From CAYJII01 sp964370225 (GTDB taxonomy: Bacteria; Bacillota; Clostridia; Oscillospirales; Ruminococcaceae), in NCBI GenBank assembly GCA_964370225.1, contig CAYJII010000022.1, positions 1-40,994 on the forward strand: a stretch of DNA of 40,994 nucleotides, given 5' to 3'. A program made the position numbers and the translations under genes. Below, piece by piece: positions 32,623 through 40,544 of the stretch. Every line of letters starts with the position of its first letter. Position 1 is the stretch's first letter. Under the pieces are notes generated by a model. That model did not search any database and was not told where the DNA came from. It saw nothing but the letters and a program-made list of their open reading frames with translations.

Positions 32623-34050
32623 TTGAAAACACAACTAATGCAAAAAATTCTTGATGTCAGCATAGCGCTCAGCGCAGAGAAAAATCCAGATATATTATTC
32701 GAGATGATATTAAATATTGCGATGGATATTACAAATTGTGATGCTGGGACTATGTATGTAAAAGATGATGATAAATTAAAGTTTAAGATTATGATAACAA
32801 GGTCAATGGGTGGGAAAATTGAATGTATGGATCTACCACCAGTAAAAATTCATAAGGATAATGTTTGTGCGTGTTCACTGATTGAAAATAAAATAATTAA
32901 TCTAACAAATGTGCATGAAAGCTCCTTATATGATTTTTCGGGACCTAAAAAATATGACGAGCTTATCGGATATAAAACAACATCAATGCTAGTGGTGCCT
33001 ATGTGTGATAACAAAGGGCAAAGCATCGGGGTTATTCAGCTGATAAATGCAATGTCACCAGCGGGTGAAATTACAGCATTTGAGCCTGAGTTGGAGTATT
33101 ATGTTTCAGCTCTAACTTCGCAAGCTGCCATTTCGCTGACAAATGCAAACCAACAAATCGAGATAGAAAACCTCTTGTTATCACTTGTAAGAGCGCTTTC
33201 TACTGCAATATACGAGCGCACTCCTTACAATGTTACTCATACGCAAAACATGACAGTGTATGCAGAAAAATTCATTGACTGGCTGAATATCAACTCACAA
33301 AAATATATATTTACTTTTGAGAAAAAGCGTCAGTTTATCATGAGTGTGTGGCTACATGATGTGGGTAAACTTATTGTACCACTTGAAGTTATGAACAAAG
33401 CAAACAGACTTAGCACCGACTTTGAGAAAATAATGACAAGATTTGAAATTATCGACCTTACAGCTAAACTTGCACATGCAAAAGGTGAAGAGGATTATCT
33501 ACCAGTTAAAGAGCGTATAGATTACGCAAGAGAAACAATACAAAATGCGAATGTTATACCATATCTATACGATGAGCTAGAGGAAGAGATAAATAAAATA
33601 GCAGCGTTTGAGTATGTAGATTCTGACGGTGTAAAAAGAAATTGGCTGACTGAAAATGAAGTGAAAGCTCTGACTATTAAAGCGGGAACACTTACTGTTG
33701 AAGAGCGCAAAATCATGGAAACACATGTTTTGATGACATCACTAATTTTAAAAGAGGTTTCCTTTGGCAAAGAGTATGGTGAGGTAGCAAAATGGGCAGG
33801 TGAACATCACGAATTTTTAGATGGTAGCGGTTATCCTAAAAAACTAAAAGGTGATGAGTTATGTTGGGAAACGCGCATGTTAACAATAATTGATGTATTT
33901 GATGGATTATCCGCAAAAGACAGACCATATAAAAAACCAATTCCTATCGACCGTGTGTTTGAAATTTTATATAGCATGGCTGATGAGGGGAAATTAGACA
34001 AAGAGATACTAAAACTTTTCGAAGAAAGTAGAGCATGGGAGAGCAATTAA
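32623..34050 (+). CDS. GAF domain plus HD-GYP-type phosphodiesterase
   Basis: 475 residues from TTG 32623, which has GGGGG about 10 bases upstream; ATG 32638 is an alternative. A GAF sensor domain (about residues 10-180) with DAGTMYVKD and SMLVVPMCDNKGQSIGVIQL precedes an HD-GYP domain: WLHDVGKL with His245-Asp246, and HHEFLDGSGYP with His395, His396 and Gly401-Pro405. HD-GYP proteins hydrolyse cyclic di-GMP or related cyclic dinucleotides. Between the HD and GYP motifs lie about 150 residues instead of the usual 60-70, a helical insertion of roughly 90. It has no membrane segment, so it is cytosolic. It is followed by a FecR gene one base later and a cyclase. Confidence 0.88.
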   Translation: MKTQLMQKILDVSIALSAEKNPDILFEMILNIAMDITNCDAGTMYVKDDDKLKFKIMITRSMGGKIECMDLPPVKIHKDNVCACSLIENKIINLTNVHESSLYDFSGPKKYDELIGYKTTSMLVVPMCDNKGQSIGVIQLINAMSPAGEITAFEPELEYYVSALTSQAAISLTNANQQIEIENLLLSLVRALSTAIYERTPYNVTHTQNMTVYAEKFIDWLNINSQKYIFTFEKKRQFIMSVWLHDVGKLIVPLEVMNKANRLSTDFEKIMTRFEIIDLTAKLAHAKGEEDYLPVKERIDYARETIQNANVIPYLYDELEEEINKIAAFEYVDSDGVKRNWLTENEVKALTIKAGTLTVEERKIMETHVLMTSLILKEVSFGKEYGEVAKWAGEHHEFLDGSGYPKKLKGDELCWETRMLTIIDVFDGLSAKDRPYKKPIPIDRVFEILYSMADEGKLDKEILKLFEESRAWESN

Positions 34051-34051
34051 G

Positions 34052-35125
34052 ATGATTACTTTTGACAAAAAAACAATAATTATTATCGGTATAGCAGTTG
34101 CAGTTGTTGTGACGAGCGTAGTAGCATATTTTGCAGTTTTTAGCAATTCGGATGATGTCACAGCTGCGGTAATGCGTCTTGTGTCGACAGAAGGCGATGT
34201 GTCTTTGACCGATGAAAATGATGAAAAATTAGAGATAGAAGCAGGTATGCGCCTATTTGATGGCAATGCGATTGCGACTCGGGCAGATAGCAGTGCATTT
34301 ATTAATTTAGATGATAGTAAAGCTGTTAAGCTTGACGAGCTTTCAGGCTGTATATTGAGAAAACAAGACAAAGAACTTGAAGTAGTTTTAACAGAAGGCG
34401 AACTTTTTTTCAACGTGACTACTAAGCTTGCTGATGATGAGCTATTTGATATCAAAACTTCTACAATGATTACGAGCATAAGGGGCACATCAGGCTATGT
34501 GCGCGTGGATGATAGTGGTGATACTACCTTGGCTTTGATTACTGGTCAAGTAGAAATCATTGCAAATCAAGGTAGTGAAAATGAAGAAATAGCTACGATT
34601 AATGCAGGTCAAACTGTGAAAACTATTGCAGATGAAAATGGCGATGGCGTGAGATTAGAAATTGACGATATAGACGAGAAAGACCTCCCTGAATTTGTAA
34701 TTGATGCAATAGTGACAGATAGCGATCTCTTAAAAGAGAGCTTTGAACAAAGTGGAATTGATTATGGAAATGACGACGATGACGACGATGACTCGGATAA
34801 TGATGATGACAATGATACTGATGACGATAACGATGAAGAAGACGAAGACGTTGACACTGACGATGATAATGATATAAAAACAGACGACGATAGTGATGAT
34901 GTAGATGATGATACCGATACAGAAGACGATATTTCCGAAGTTGATAGCGATGAAAGCGACGATGACGATGATATTAACGACTCACAAGAAGATGACAGTG
35001 ACAGTGAAGAGCCAGATGATGCTGCGGATGAAGTGGACACGAGTGATGATGCTGACGATGATACTTCAGAAGATGAGAGTGAAGATGTTGATATAGAAGA
35101 TGATGATAGTGAGGAAAATCAATAA
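34052..35125 (+). CDS. Membrane-anchored FecR-domain protein with poly-acidic tail
   Basis: 357 residues. One membrane helix near the N terminus (about 8-31) and a short Asp-bearing junction precede a FecR domain (about 42-160): VSTEGDVSLTDENDEKLEIE, GMRLFDGNAIATRADSSAFI, and SIRGTSGYVRVD. The helix orientation implies that the domain is outside the membrane. A spacer of about 80 residues leads to a tail from residue 241 made almost wholly of Asp, Glu, Ser and Thr. FecR domains of this type occur in signalling or surface proteins well beyond iron transport; no sigma factor or TonB gene is nearby, so a role in iron uptake is not supported. Coupled to the phosphodiesterase upstream and followed by the cyclase. 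Confidence 0.82.
   Translation: MITFDKKTIIIIGIAVAVVVTSVVAYFAVFSNSDDVTAAVMRLVSTEGDVSLTDENDEKLEIEAGMRLFDGNAIATRADSSAFINLDDSKAVKLDELSGCILRKQDKELEVVLTEGELFFNVTTKLADDELFDIKTSTMITSIRGTSGYVRVDDSGDTTLALITGQVEIIANQGSENEEIATINAGQTVKTIADENGDGVRLEIDDIDEKDLPEFVIDAIVTDSDLLKESFEQSGIDYGNDDDDDDDSDNDDDNDTDDDNDEEDEDVDTDDDNDIKTDDDSDDVDDDTDTEDDISEVDSDESDDDDDINDSQEDDSDSEEPDDAADEVDTSDDADDDTSEDESEDVDIEDDDSEENQ
34772..35122 (+). repeat. Low-complexity GAY-rich tract encoding the acidic tail
   Basis: About 350 bases of irregular GAT/GAC codons coding the last 117 residues of the FecR protein. Asp and Glu make up well over half, the rest are mostly Ser, Thr, Asn and Val, and there is a single lysine and no Arg or His. 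Resembles Ser-Asp repeat regions of surface proteins. The antisense strand gives a spurious Ser-rich frame. Confidence 0.85.
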
Positions 35126-35145
35126 ATTTAAGGATTTATACGCAG

Positions 35146-36942
35146 ATGGGAAATAAGTTTAAACGGATAATATATGCTTTGATAGGCGCTGTGATTTTCA
35201 CAGCGCTTAATGTGCTTAATGTGCTATTGCCAACAGCCAATATTGTGAATGATGCAATATTCCAAGACGCTGGGGTGCCAGATGAGCGCATTGTAATAAT
35301 TGGCATGGACAGAGAAGCATTAGAAGAGTTTGGGGCGTGGCCATGGGATAGGGAAATCATGGCTCAAGCAATAAGTTACCTTAATGCAGACCCTGACAAT
35401 AAGCCAGCTGTCATCGGTATTGATGTTGTTTTTGATTCGGTCGACAATGAATTATCGGATAAAAAGCTAATTGAAGCTGTGGCAAAAGAAGATAATGTTG
35501 TGCTGAGTAGCTATGCAATTTATGGGAGCAGTGTCATTGAGCAGGGGAATGGCGATTTTTATCTTGATTCTAGCTCAGTGCTCGATTTGGTTGAGCCATA
35601 TGACGAGCTTAAAAGCGTGAGTATGCAGGGACATGTAAATGCCATGCGAGATACGGATGGGATACTACGTCATGCAATTTGGGAAATAGAAACTTTAGAT
35701 GGTGAAATCATTCCGTCATTTAATAAAATCATCACGGAAAAATACTGCGAGGTTATGGATTTGCCAATGCCAGATACACCTAATATTGATGAAAAAAGCA
35801 GATGGTATGTATTACAGCAATCCTTACCAGGGGCTTACAGTGATGGGATTTCATTTGCTGATTTAGTTAATCAAAGCGTATCACCACAGTTTTTTGCAGA
35901 TAAAATTGTGTTAATCGGACCATATGACACATCTTTTAAAGATGAGTATTTGACCGCGATTGACCATGCAGAGAATATGGCTGGAGTTGAGTACCAAGCA
36001 AATGCAATCGGTGCATTGCTTGAAGGGGATAATATTTTTGAAGCGAGAACATTGAGTGTGATATTGCTGTTCATTATCTCATTTTTGGCGTTTTTGATGC
36101 TTCCACTAATTGGGCTAATTCCAGCTGCAGTCATGAGTGCAATAGCAATAATTGCGTGGTTTTTCAGCTGTATGATAGCATTTGATAATGGGGTGTTGAT
36201 AACTACATTATACGTACCCATTGCAATTTTAGGCGCATATATTTTTACGATAATACTAAACTATTTCACCGAGTCATCTCAGCGAAAATATATAGCTAGC
36301 ACTTTTAAAAGATATGTCGCACCGGAAATTGTAAATGAGTTATTAAAAGGTGACCCTGACACATTAAAATTAGGTGGGGATACGGTGGATGTGGGTGTTA
36401 TCTTTGTGGATGTACGCGGTTTTACAGCAATTTCTACTAAACTAAGTCCTGCTACTGTTGTTGAAATGTTAAATGGAATTTTGACGTTAACCACTGACTG
36501 CATTCTCAATAATAAGGGGACACTCGATAAATACATCGGCGACTGCACAATGGCATTTTGGGGCGCACCACTTGAGCAAGAAGATTGTGCGTATAAGGCA
36601 GTGAAGACTGCTATTGATATTAAAGCTGGCATGGCAAAACTGTCGGTAGAGCTTAAAGAAAAGTTTGGATATGAGGTTAGTTGTGGTATAGGAGTAGATT
36701 ATGGCTCAGTGGTAGTAGGCAATATCGGAGCATCTTCTCGAATGAATTACACAATCATCGGCGATGTTGTAAACACTGCGTCTAGGCTTGAGAATATAGC
36801 TGCGCCTGATGAAATCCTAGTCAGTGCAACAGTTGCAGAAATATTAGCTGGACGAGTAGAATTTTCAAATCTTGGCAATGAGATAAAGTTAAAAGGGAAA
36901 AACGAAGACTTTGAAATTTATAGAGTAGAAGAAATATTGTAG
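35146..36942 (+). CDS. CHASE2-domain class III adenylate cyclase
   Basis: 598 residues. One N-terminal membrane helix, an extracytoplasmic CHASE2 domain (about 30-300, with VIIGMDREALEEFGAWPWDRE and GIDVVFDS), three membrane helices (about 302-372) and a cytosolic cyclase domain. Catalytic residues are complete: metal ligands Asp422 (FVDVRGF) and Asp466 (YIGDC), purine-specifying Lys462 and Thr536, transition-state Asn543 and Arg547 (NTASR). Lys with Thr is a pairing known in bacterial enzymes that use ATP, so cAMP is the expected product. AAGGA precedes ATG. Last gene of the HD-GYP/FecR operon, ending one base before a strong terminator. Confidence 0.92.
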   Translation: MGNKFKRIIYALIGAVIFTALNVLNVLLPTANIVNDAIFQDAGVPDERIVIIGMDREALEEFGAWPWDREIMAQAISYLNADPDNKPAVIGIDVVFDSVDNELSDKKLIEAVAKEDNVVLSSYAIYGSSVIEQGNGDFYLDSSSVLDLVEPYDELKSVSMQGHVNAMRDTDGILRHAIWEIETLDGEIIPSFNKIITEKYCEVMDLPMPDTPNIDEKSRWYVLQQSLPGAYSDGISFADLVNQSVSPQFFADKIVLIGPYDTSFKDEYLTAIDHAENMAGVEYQANAIGALLEGDNIFEARTLSVILLFIISFLAFLMLPLIGLIPAAVMSAIAIIAWFFSCMIAFDNGVLITTLYVPIAILGAYIFTIILNYFTESSQRKYIASTFKRYVAPEIVNELLKGDPDTLKLGGDTVDVGVIFVDVRGFTAISTKLSPATVVEMLNGILTLTTDCILNNKGTLDKYIGDCTMAFWGAPLEQEDCAYKAVKTAIDIKAGMAKLSVELKEKFGYEVSCGIGVDYGSVVVGNIGASSRMNYTIIGDVVNTASRLENIAAPDEILVSATVAEILAGRVEFSNLGNEIKLKGKNEDFEIYRVEEIL

Positions 36943-36990
36943 AATAAACAAAAAACTGACTGAAAACTTTCAGTCAGTTTTTTGTTTATT
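36943..36990. terminator. Bidirectional terminator
   Basis: Stem of about 23 bp, AATAAACAAAAAACTGAC... pairing with ...GTCAGTTTTTTGTTTATT around a very small loop, beginning right after the cyclase stop codon. Serves the cyclase operon (+) and the ferredoxin-like gene (-, stop at 37032). Confidence 0.9.
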
Positions 36991-37031
36991 AACCCCTTAA
37001 GGCATACTATATCGCATTAGCGTAAGATGTA

Positions 37032-37688
37032 TTATCTGTTTAAAATTTTCCCGTCGGTCGACAGAGTTACTACTTGCCATGGGATGAATTTCCCGCTGTT
37101 TTTCAATGCAGTTACTGCTGCGTTTTCGAGACCCGAACAGCAAGGAACTTCCATTCTAGTAATCGTAAGCGACTTGATATCATTGCTTTTAATGATTTCT
37201 GTTAATTTGTTTGTGTAATCGGTGCTATCTAGTTTTGGGCAACCAATGATTGTGATTTTATTTTGCATAAACTCACTGTGGAAATTTGCGTATGCATAAG
37301 CCGAACAATCTGCTGCGATTAATAAGTTTGCACCATCGAAAAAAGCAGCATTTTCGGGAACTAGCTTTATTTGTACAGGCCACTGATTAAGTGCTGATGT
37401 TTGCTTTGCTTCTTGGGTTATAGTTTCTCTTGTCATTGTTTTTGTTCGGTTTCCTGGACACCCCCCACTAGTAGGAATTGAACTTTTATTGTTAACATCT
37501 TTATCCGAAAATGAAATTGCATTCACTGGACAGACAGGCAAACAATTGCCGATTCCATCACAATAGTCTTCTGATGTCACAACTGCTTTGCCATCAATCA
37601 TTTCGATTGCGCTTTGCTTACAAGTTTTTGCGCATATGCCACAGCCTACACATTTTCCTCTGTCTATTTTTATTATTTTTTTACTCAT
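37032..37688 (-). CDS. 4Fe-4S ferredoxin-like protein with C-terminal cysteine domain
   Basis: 218 residues from ATG 37688, with GGAGA 8 bases ahead; the frame extends to 37760 but that part lies in the promoter region. Cluster I cysteines are Cys13, 16, 19 and 23. The second motif is CDGIGNCLPVCP with only Cys43, 49 and 53, the form seen in this family rather than a mutation. The following domain of about 160 residues has further cysteines (GGCPG, GCPK, PCCSG). Such proteins commonly stand next to Crp/Fnr regulators in Clostridia, in some genomes with the hybrid-cluster protein Hcp, which is not present here. Role in redox or nitrosative stress is inference. Confidence 0.85.
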   Translation of the reverse strand: MSKKIIKIDRGKCVGCGICAKTCKQSAIEMIDGKAVVTSEDYCDGIGNCLPVCPVNAISFSDKDVNNKSSIPTSGGCPGNRTKTMTRETITQEAKQTSALNQWPVQIKLVPENAAFFDGANLLIAADCSAYAYANFHSEFMQNKITIIGCPKLDSTDYTNKLTEIIKSNDIKSLTITRMEVPCCSGLENAAVTALKNSGKFIPWQVVTLSTDGKILNR

Positions 37689-37719
37689 GTTAAAATCTCC
37701 TTGACTTTTTAATATCCAT

Positions 37720-37761
37720 ATTATACTATAATAGTAACAACTAATCTGTTGTTTATACAAC
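37720..37761. promoter_or_regulatory. Divergent promoter with Crp/Fnr-type palindromes
   Basis: TATAAT on the minus strand (37725-37720) for the ferredoxin-like gene and on the plus strand (37727-37732) for the regulator. GTTGT-N4-ACAAC (37748-37761) has the size and shape of an Fnr-type site; its centre is 41.5 bases upstream of the start predicted from the minus -10. A second inverted repeat, AACAAC-N6-GTTGTT (37736-37753), overlaps it just downstream of the plus -10. Confidence 0.55.
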
Positions 37762-37774
37762 GAAAGGTGTAATT

Positions 37775-38437
37775 ATGGAAAATTATTTTAATTTAGTATG
37801 TCAAAATAGTCTTTTTGAAGGAATTTCAAGAGGAGATTTTGAAACTATGTTTTCGTGCTTATCTCCATTAGTGAAAACATATGAGAAAAATGAGTACTTA
37901 CTGCATATGGGAGATAATATTAACTCTTTAGGGATAGTGATTTCCGGGGAAATAATGATAACAAAAGTTGACGAGAGAGGAAATGAGAATATTATAAATA
38001 AGATGACCGCAGGAGAGATGTTTGCAGAAGTATTTGTCTGTGCAGATATTTTCCATAGTCCAGTTTCGATAATAGCTGAAACGAAAAGTGAAATTTTATT
38101 TTTAGATTATCGAAAAGTAATATCGACTTGTAGTGCAACTTGTGTTTTTCATCAAAAACTTATTGCTAATATGCTTAAAGTTATTGCAGGCAAAACACTT
38201 TATTTAAACCAGAAATTAGACATTCTTTCAAAGAAAACATTGCGTGGTAAAATTTTAGCTTACTTAAACTATGAGAGAAAAGGAAGAGATAGATTTAAAA
38301 TTGACTTAAATAGAGAAGAGCTTGCCAATTTTCTTTGTGCAGATAGAAGTGCTCTTAGTGCCGAGCTTTCGAAAATGCAAAAAGATAAGCTGATACGATA
38401 TAATAAAAATGAATTTGAGATATTAGTGATGGACTAA
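37775..38437 (+). CDS. Crp/Fnr-family transcriptional regulator
   Basis: 220 residues. N-terminal effector domain with the beta-roll glycines (LHMGDN, GIVISGEIMI, AGEMFAE), a long dimer helix and a C-terminal winged helix (LNREELANFLCADRSALSAEL). At the phosphate-binding site of cAMP receptors (E-x9-R-S in E. coli Crp) it has no arginine, so binding of cAMP is unlikely. It also lacks the N-terminal cysteine cluster of Fnr; Cys9 and others are scattered. This matches the Clostridia group paired with ferredoxin genes, whose signal is redox or nitrosative. AAAGGTG precedes ATG. Confidence 0.9.
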   Translation: MENYFNLVCQNSLFEGISRGDFETMFSCLSPLVKTYEKNEYLLHMGDNINSLGIVISGEIMITKVDERGNENIINKMTAGEMFAEVFVCADIFHSPVSIIAETKSEILFLDYRKVISTCSATCVFHQKLIANMLKVIAGKTLYLNQKLDILSKKTLRGKILAYLNYERKGRDRFKIDLNREELANFLCADRSALSAELSKMQKDKLIRYNKNEFEILVMD

Positions 38438-38463
38438 AAATATGCTAAAATAATATATTTATC

Positions 38464-38493
38464 TTGAAAAGTATATGTTTTTATTGGTATAAT
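38464..38493 (+). promoter_or_regulatory. Sigma-A promoter of the MATE operon
   Basis: TTGAAA (38464-38469), an 18-base spacer and TATAAT (38488-38493), 32 bases before the start codon. Confidence 0.75.
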
Positions 38494-38525
38494 AAGAATA
38501 TAACTTTCTAAGGAAAGGTTAAAAT

Positions 38526-39857
38526 ATGAATATTCAAATATCAGATAAATTTACTTATACTAAGTTAATCAAGTTTACATTGCCATCAATTTTGATGATG
38601 ATTATCACCTCGGTATATGGGGTAGTTGATGGTTTATTTGTATCAAACTTCATTGGGAAAGAAGCATTTTCCTCGTTAAACCTAATCATGCCATTTATCA
38701 TGATTTTTAACGCATTCGGTTTTATGATTGGTACTGGAGGTTGTGCTTTAGTAGCAAGACTATTAGGAGAACAACAAAAAAAGAAGGCAAATGAAGTATT
38801 TTCGCTTTTAATCTATATACTTATAATTGGCTCGATAGCTTTAGCTGTTATAGCGATTACTTTTATTGAACCTATTGCCATAATGCTTGGCGCAACACCT
38901 GAGCTTTTGGATGACTGTATCACATATGGAGTGATAATGTTGATAGGATTACCTGCGTTTATAATGCAAGTATCTTTCCAACCATTCGTAGTAGTAGCCG
39001 ATAGGCCTAATATGGGGATGACTCTTTCTATATTATCAGGGGTAACAAATATAGTGCTTGACTTTTTGTTTATCGCAGTTTTTCAGTGGGGAATTGCGGG
39101 TGCAGCACTAGCGACTGTGTCAGGTCAGTTTATTGGTGGAATTATCCCATTAATATATTTTGCGAGTAAGAAAAACAACAGCACCTTGCGTTTAGTAAAA
39201 TTTAAATGGGATGCAGCCTCATTATGGCAAAGTTGTACAAATGGCGCTTCGGAAATGATGACGAGTATTTCACTCTCGCTTGTCAATATGTTATACAACC
39301 TACAGCTTATGAAATTTATCGGGGCTGATGGTGTATCTGCATATGGTGTTATCATGTATGTTTCCTTTATATTTGTATCTTCATTTATCGGGTACACGGT
39401 GGGGAGTTCGCCCATAATAAGCTATAATTATGGTGCTAATGATAAAGCGCAACTTCACTCGATTTTTAAAAAAAGCATTGTTTTAATGGTAGTTTCGTCT
39501 ATAGTCCTAACAATAATAGCGTTTATATTCGCAAGACAGCTAGCATCTATTTTTGTGGGCTATGATGAAAATTTATTAGAAATGTCCACAACAGCACTGA
39601 GACTATACTCGTTTTCATATTTATTTGGTAGCATAAATATTTTTGCATCAGCATTTTTCACAGCACTAAATAATGGTAAAATATCTGCATCTATTTCATT
39701 TTTAAGAACATTAGTTTTCCAATCAATAATGATTATGGTATTACCAAATATATTAGATATTAATGGCATTTGGTTAGCAGTAGTATTTGCAGAAGCTATG
39801 GGATTATTTGTTAGTATCGCATTATTAAGGAAAAATCGCAAACGTTATGGGTATTAA
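38526..39857 (+). CDS. MATE-family efflux transporter
   Basis: 443 residues, 12 predicted membrane helices, in two homologous halves as in MATE exporters. The first half has LPSILMMIITSVYGVVDGLFVSN, FGFMIGTGGCALVARLLGE and the second FIGYTVGSSPIISYNYGAND. These drive drugs or metabolites out using Na+ or H+ gradients. The substrate is unknown. GGAAAGG precedes ATG. The next gene starts 13 bases after its stop, with a strong ribosome binding site between, so the two are cotranscribed. Confidence 0.92.
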   Translation: MNIQISDKFTYTKLIKFTLPSILMMIITSVYGVVDGLFVSNFIGKEAFSSLNLIMPFIMIFNAFGFMIGTGGCALVARLLGEQQKKKANEVFSLLIYILIIGSIALAVIAITFIEPIAIMLGATPELLDDCITYGVIMLIGLPAFIMQVSFQPFVVVADRPNMGMTLSILSGVTNIVLDFLFIAVFQWGIAGAALATVSGQFIGGIIPLIYFASKKNNSTLRLVKFKWDAASLWQSCTNGASEMMTSISLSLVNMLYNLQLMKFIGADGVSAYGVIMYVSFIFVSSFIGYTVGSSPIISYNYGANDKAQLHSIFKKSIVLMVVSSIVLTIIAFIFARQLASIFVGYDENLLEMSTTALRLYSFSYLFGSINIFASAFFTALNNGKISASISFLRTLVFQSIMIMVLPNILDINGIWLAVVFAEAMGLFVSIALLRKNRKRYGY

Positions 39858-39870
39858 GGAGGAAGATTGC

Positions 39871-40476
39871 ATGAAAAACATTATTACTATCAACAGAAGT
39901 TTTGGAAGTGGTGGTAGGGAAGTTGGGAAAAGACTTTCGGAGGCGCTATCGTGTGCGTATTACGACAAGGAATTGCTTGAAAAAATAGCGAAAGATTCTG
40001 GTTTTGACACGGGTTTCATTGACTTGTATGATGAAAAAGTAGTCAATAACTATGTATATTCATTTGGTCGTTCTTTCGCAAGTTACCAGCAGTCTCCGTC
40101 CGACAAAGTACAAATCATATACACAAAAGTAATCCAAAAAATTGGCGAAAAAGGAAATGCAGTCATAATCGGCAGATGTGCTAGTCATATTTTAGGTGAA
40201 CAAAATCCGTTTAAAGTTTTTATTTACTCATCTGATATGAATAGCAAAATAAAGCGTTGTTTTGAAAAAGTTCCGAGCGATAAGGAAGAAAAAAGCGAGC
40301 AACAAATGGCAAAAGGGATAATAAAAATTGATAAGCAAAGAGCAAAATATCATGAGTTTTACACAGGGCAAACTTGGATGGATATGACAAATTACAACTT
40401 ATGCATTGACACTTCTGTGGTGGGAGTGACTGGTGCTGTTGAGCTTATTATTAAAGCTTTAAACGAATTAAAATAG
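39871..40476 (+). CDS. Cytidylate kinase-like family protein
   Basis: 201 residues from ATG 39871, which follows GGAGGA with 6-base spacing; the longer frame from 39847 overlaps the MATE gene. It has a P-loop-like N terminus ITINRSFGSGGREVGKRLSEAL and YYDKELLEKIAKDSG, then VIIGRCASHIL and a short-chain kinase C-terminal half with QRAKYHEFYTGQTWMDMTNYNLCIDTS. It belongs to the AAA_26-type group related to nucleoside monophosphate kinases but distinct from Cmk itself; the substrate is not known. Such genes are frequent in Clostridia near transporters. Confidence 0.87.
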   Translation: MKNIITINRSFGSGGREVGKRLSEALSCAYYDKELLEKIAKDSGFDTGFIDLYDEKVVNNYVYSFGRSFASYQQSPSDKVQIIYTKVIQKIGEKGNAVIIGRCASHILGEQNPFKVFIYSSDMNSKIKRCFEKVPSDKEEKSEQQMAKGIIKIDKQRAKYHEFYTGQTWMDMTNYNLCIDTSVVGVTGAVELIIKALNELK

Positions 40477-40483
40477 AATAAAA

Positions 40484-40537
40484 AATGTGAATAAGCCCCA
40501 ATATGGTATTAATACCATATTGGGGCTTATTCACATT
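40484..40537. repeat. 54-base perfect palindrome between convergent genes
   Basis: 27 bases (AATGTGAATAAGCCCCAATA... to the centre at 40510/40511) are followed by their exact complement with no loop. It begins 7 bases after the kinase-like gene and ends 7 bases before the OsmC stop. It takes the place of the bidirectional terminator seen at other junctions but has no T-run. Confidence 0.75.
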
Positions 40538-40544
40538 CTACATA

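Noticed and set aside
34762..35040. Ser-rich open frame on the minus strand
   Set aside because: It is the antisense of the GAT/GAC-rich acidic tail; composition follows from the opposite strand and no ribosome binding site is seen.
34772..35122. CRISPR or tandem-repeat array
   Set aside because: Irregular codon-level repeats inside an open frame, without constant repeats and unique spacers. No array was found elsewhere.
34052..35125. FecR-type iron-dicitrate regulator
   Set aside because: No extracytoplasmic-function sigma factor, TonB receptor or iron transport gene is nearby; only the domain is shared.
37027..37218. 63-codon plus-strand frame after the cyclase terminator
   Set aside because: It lies wholly antisense to the conserved ferredoxin-like gene, with no ribosome binding site.
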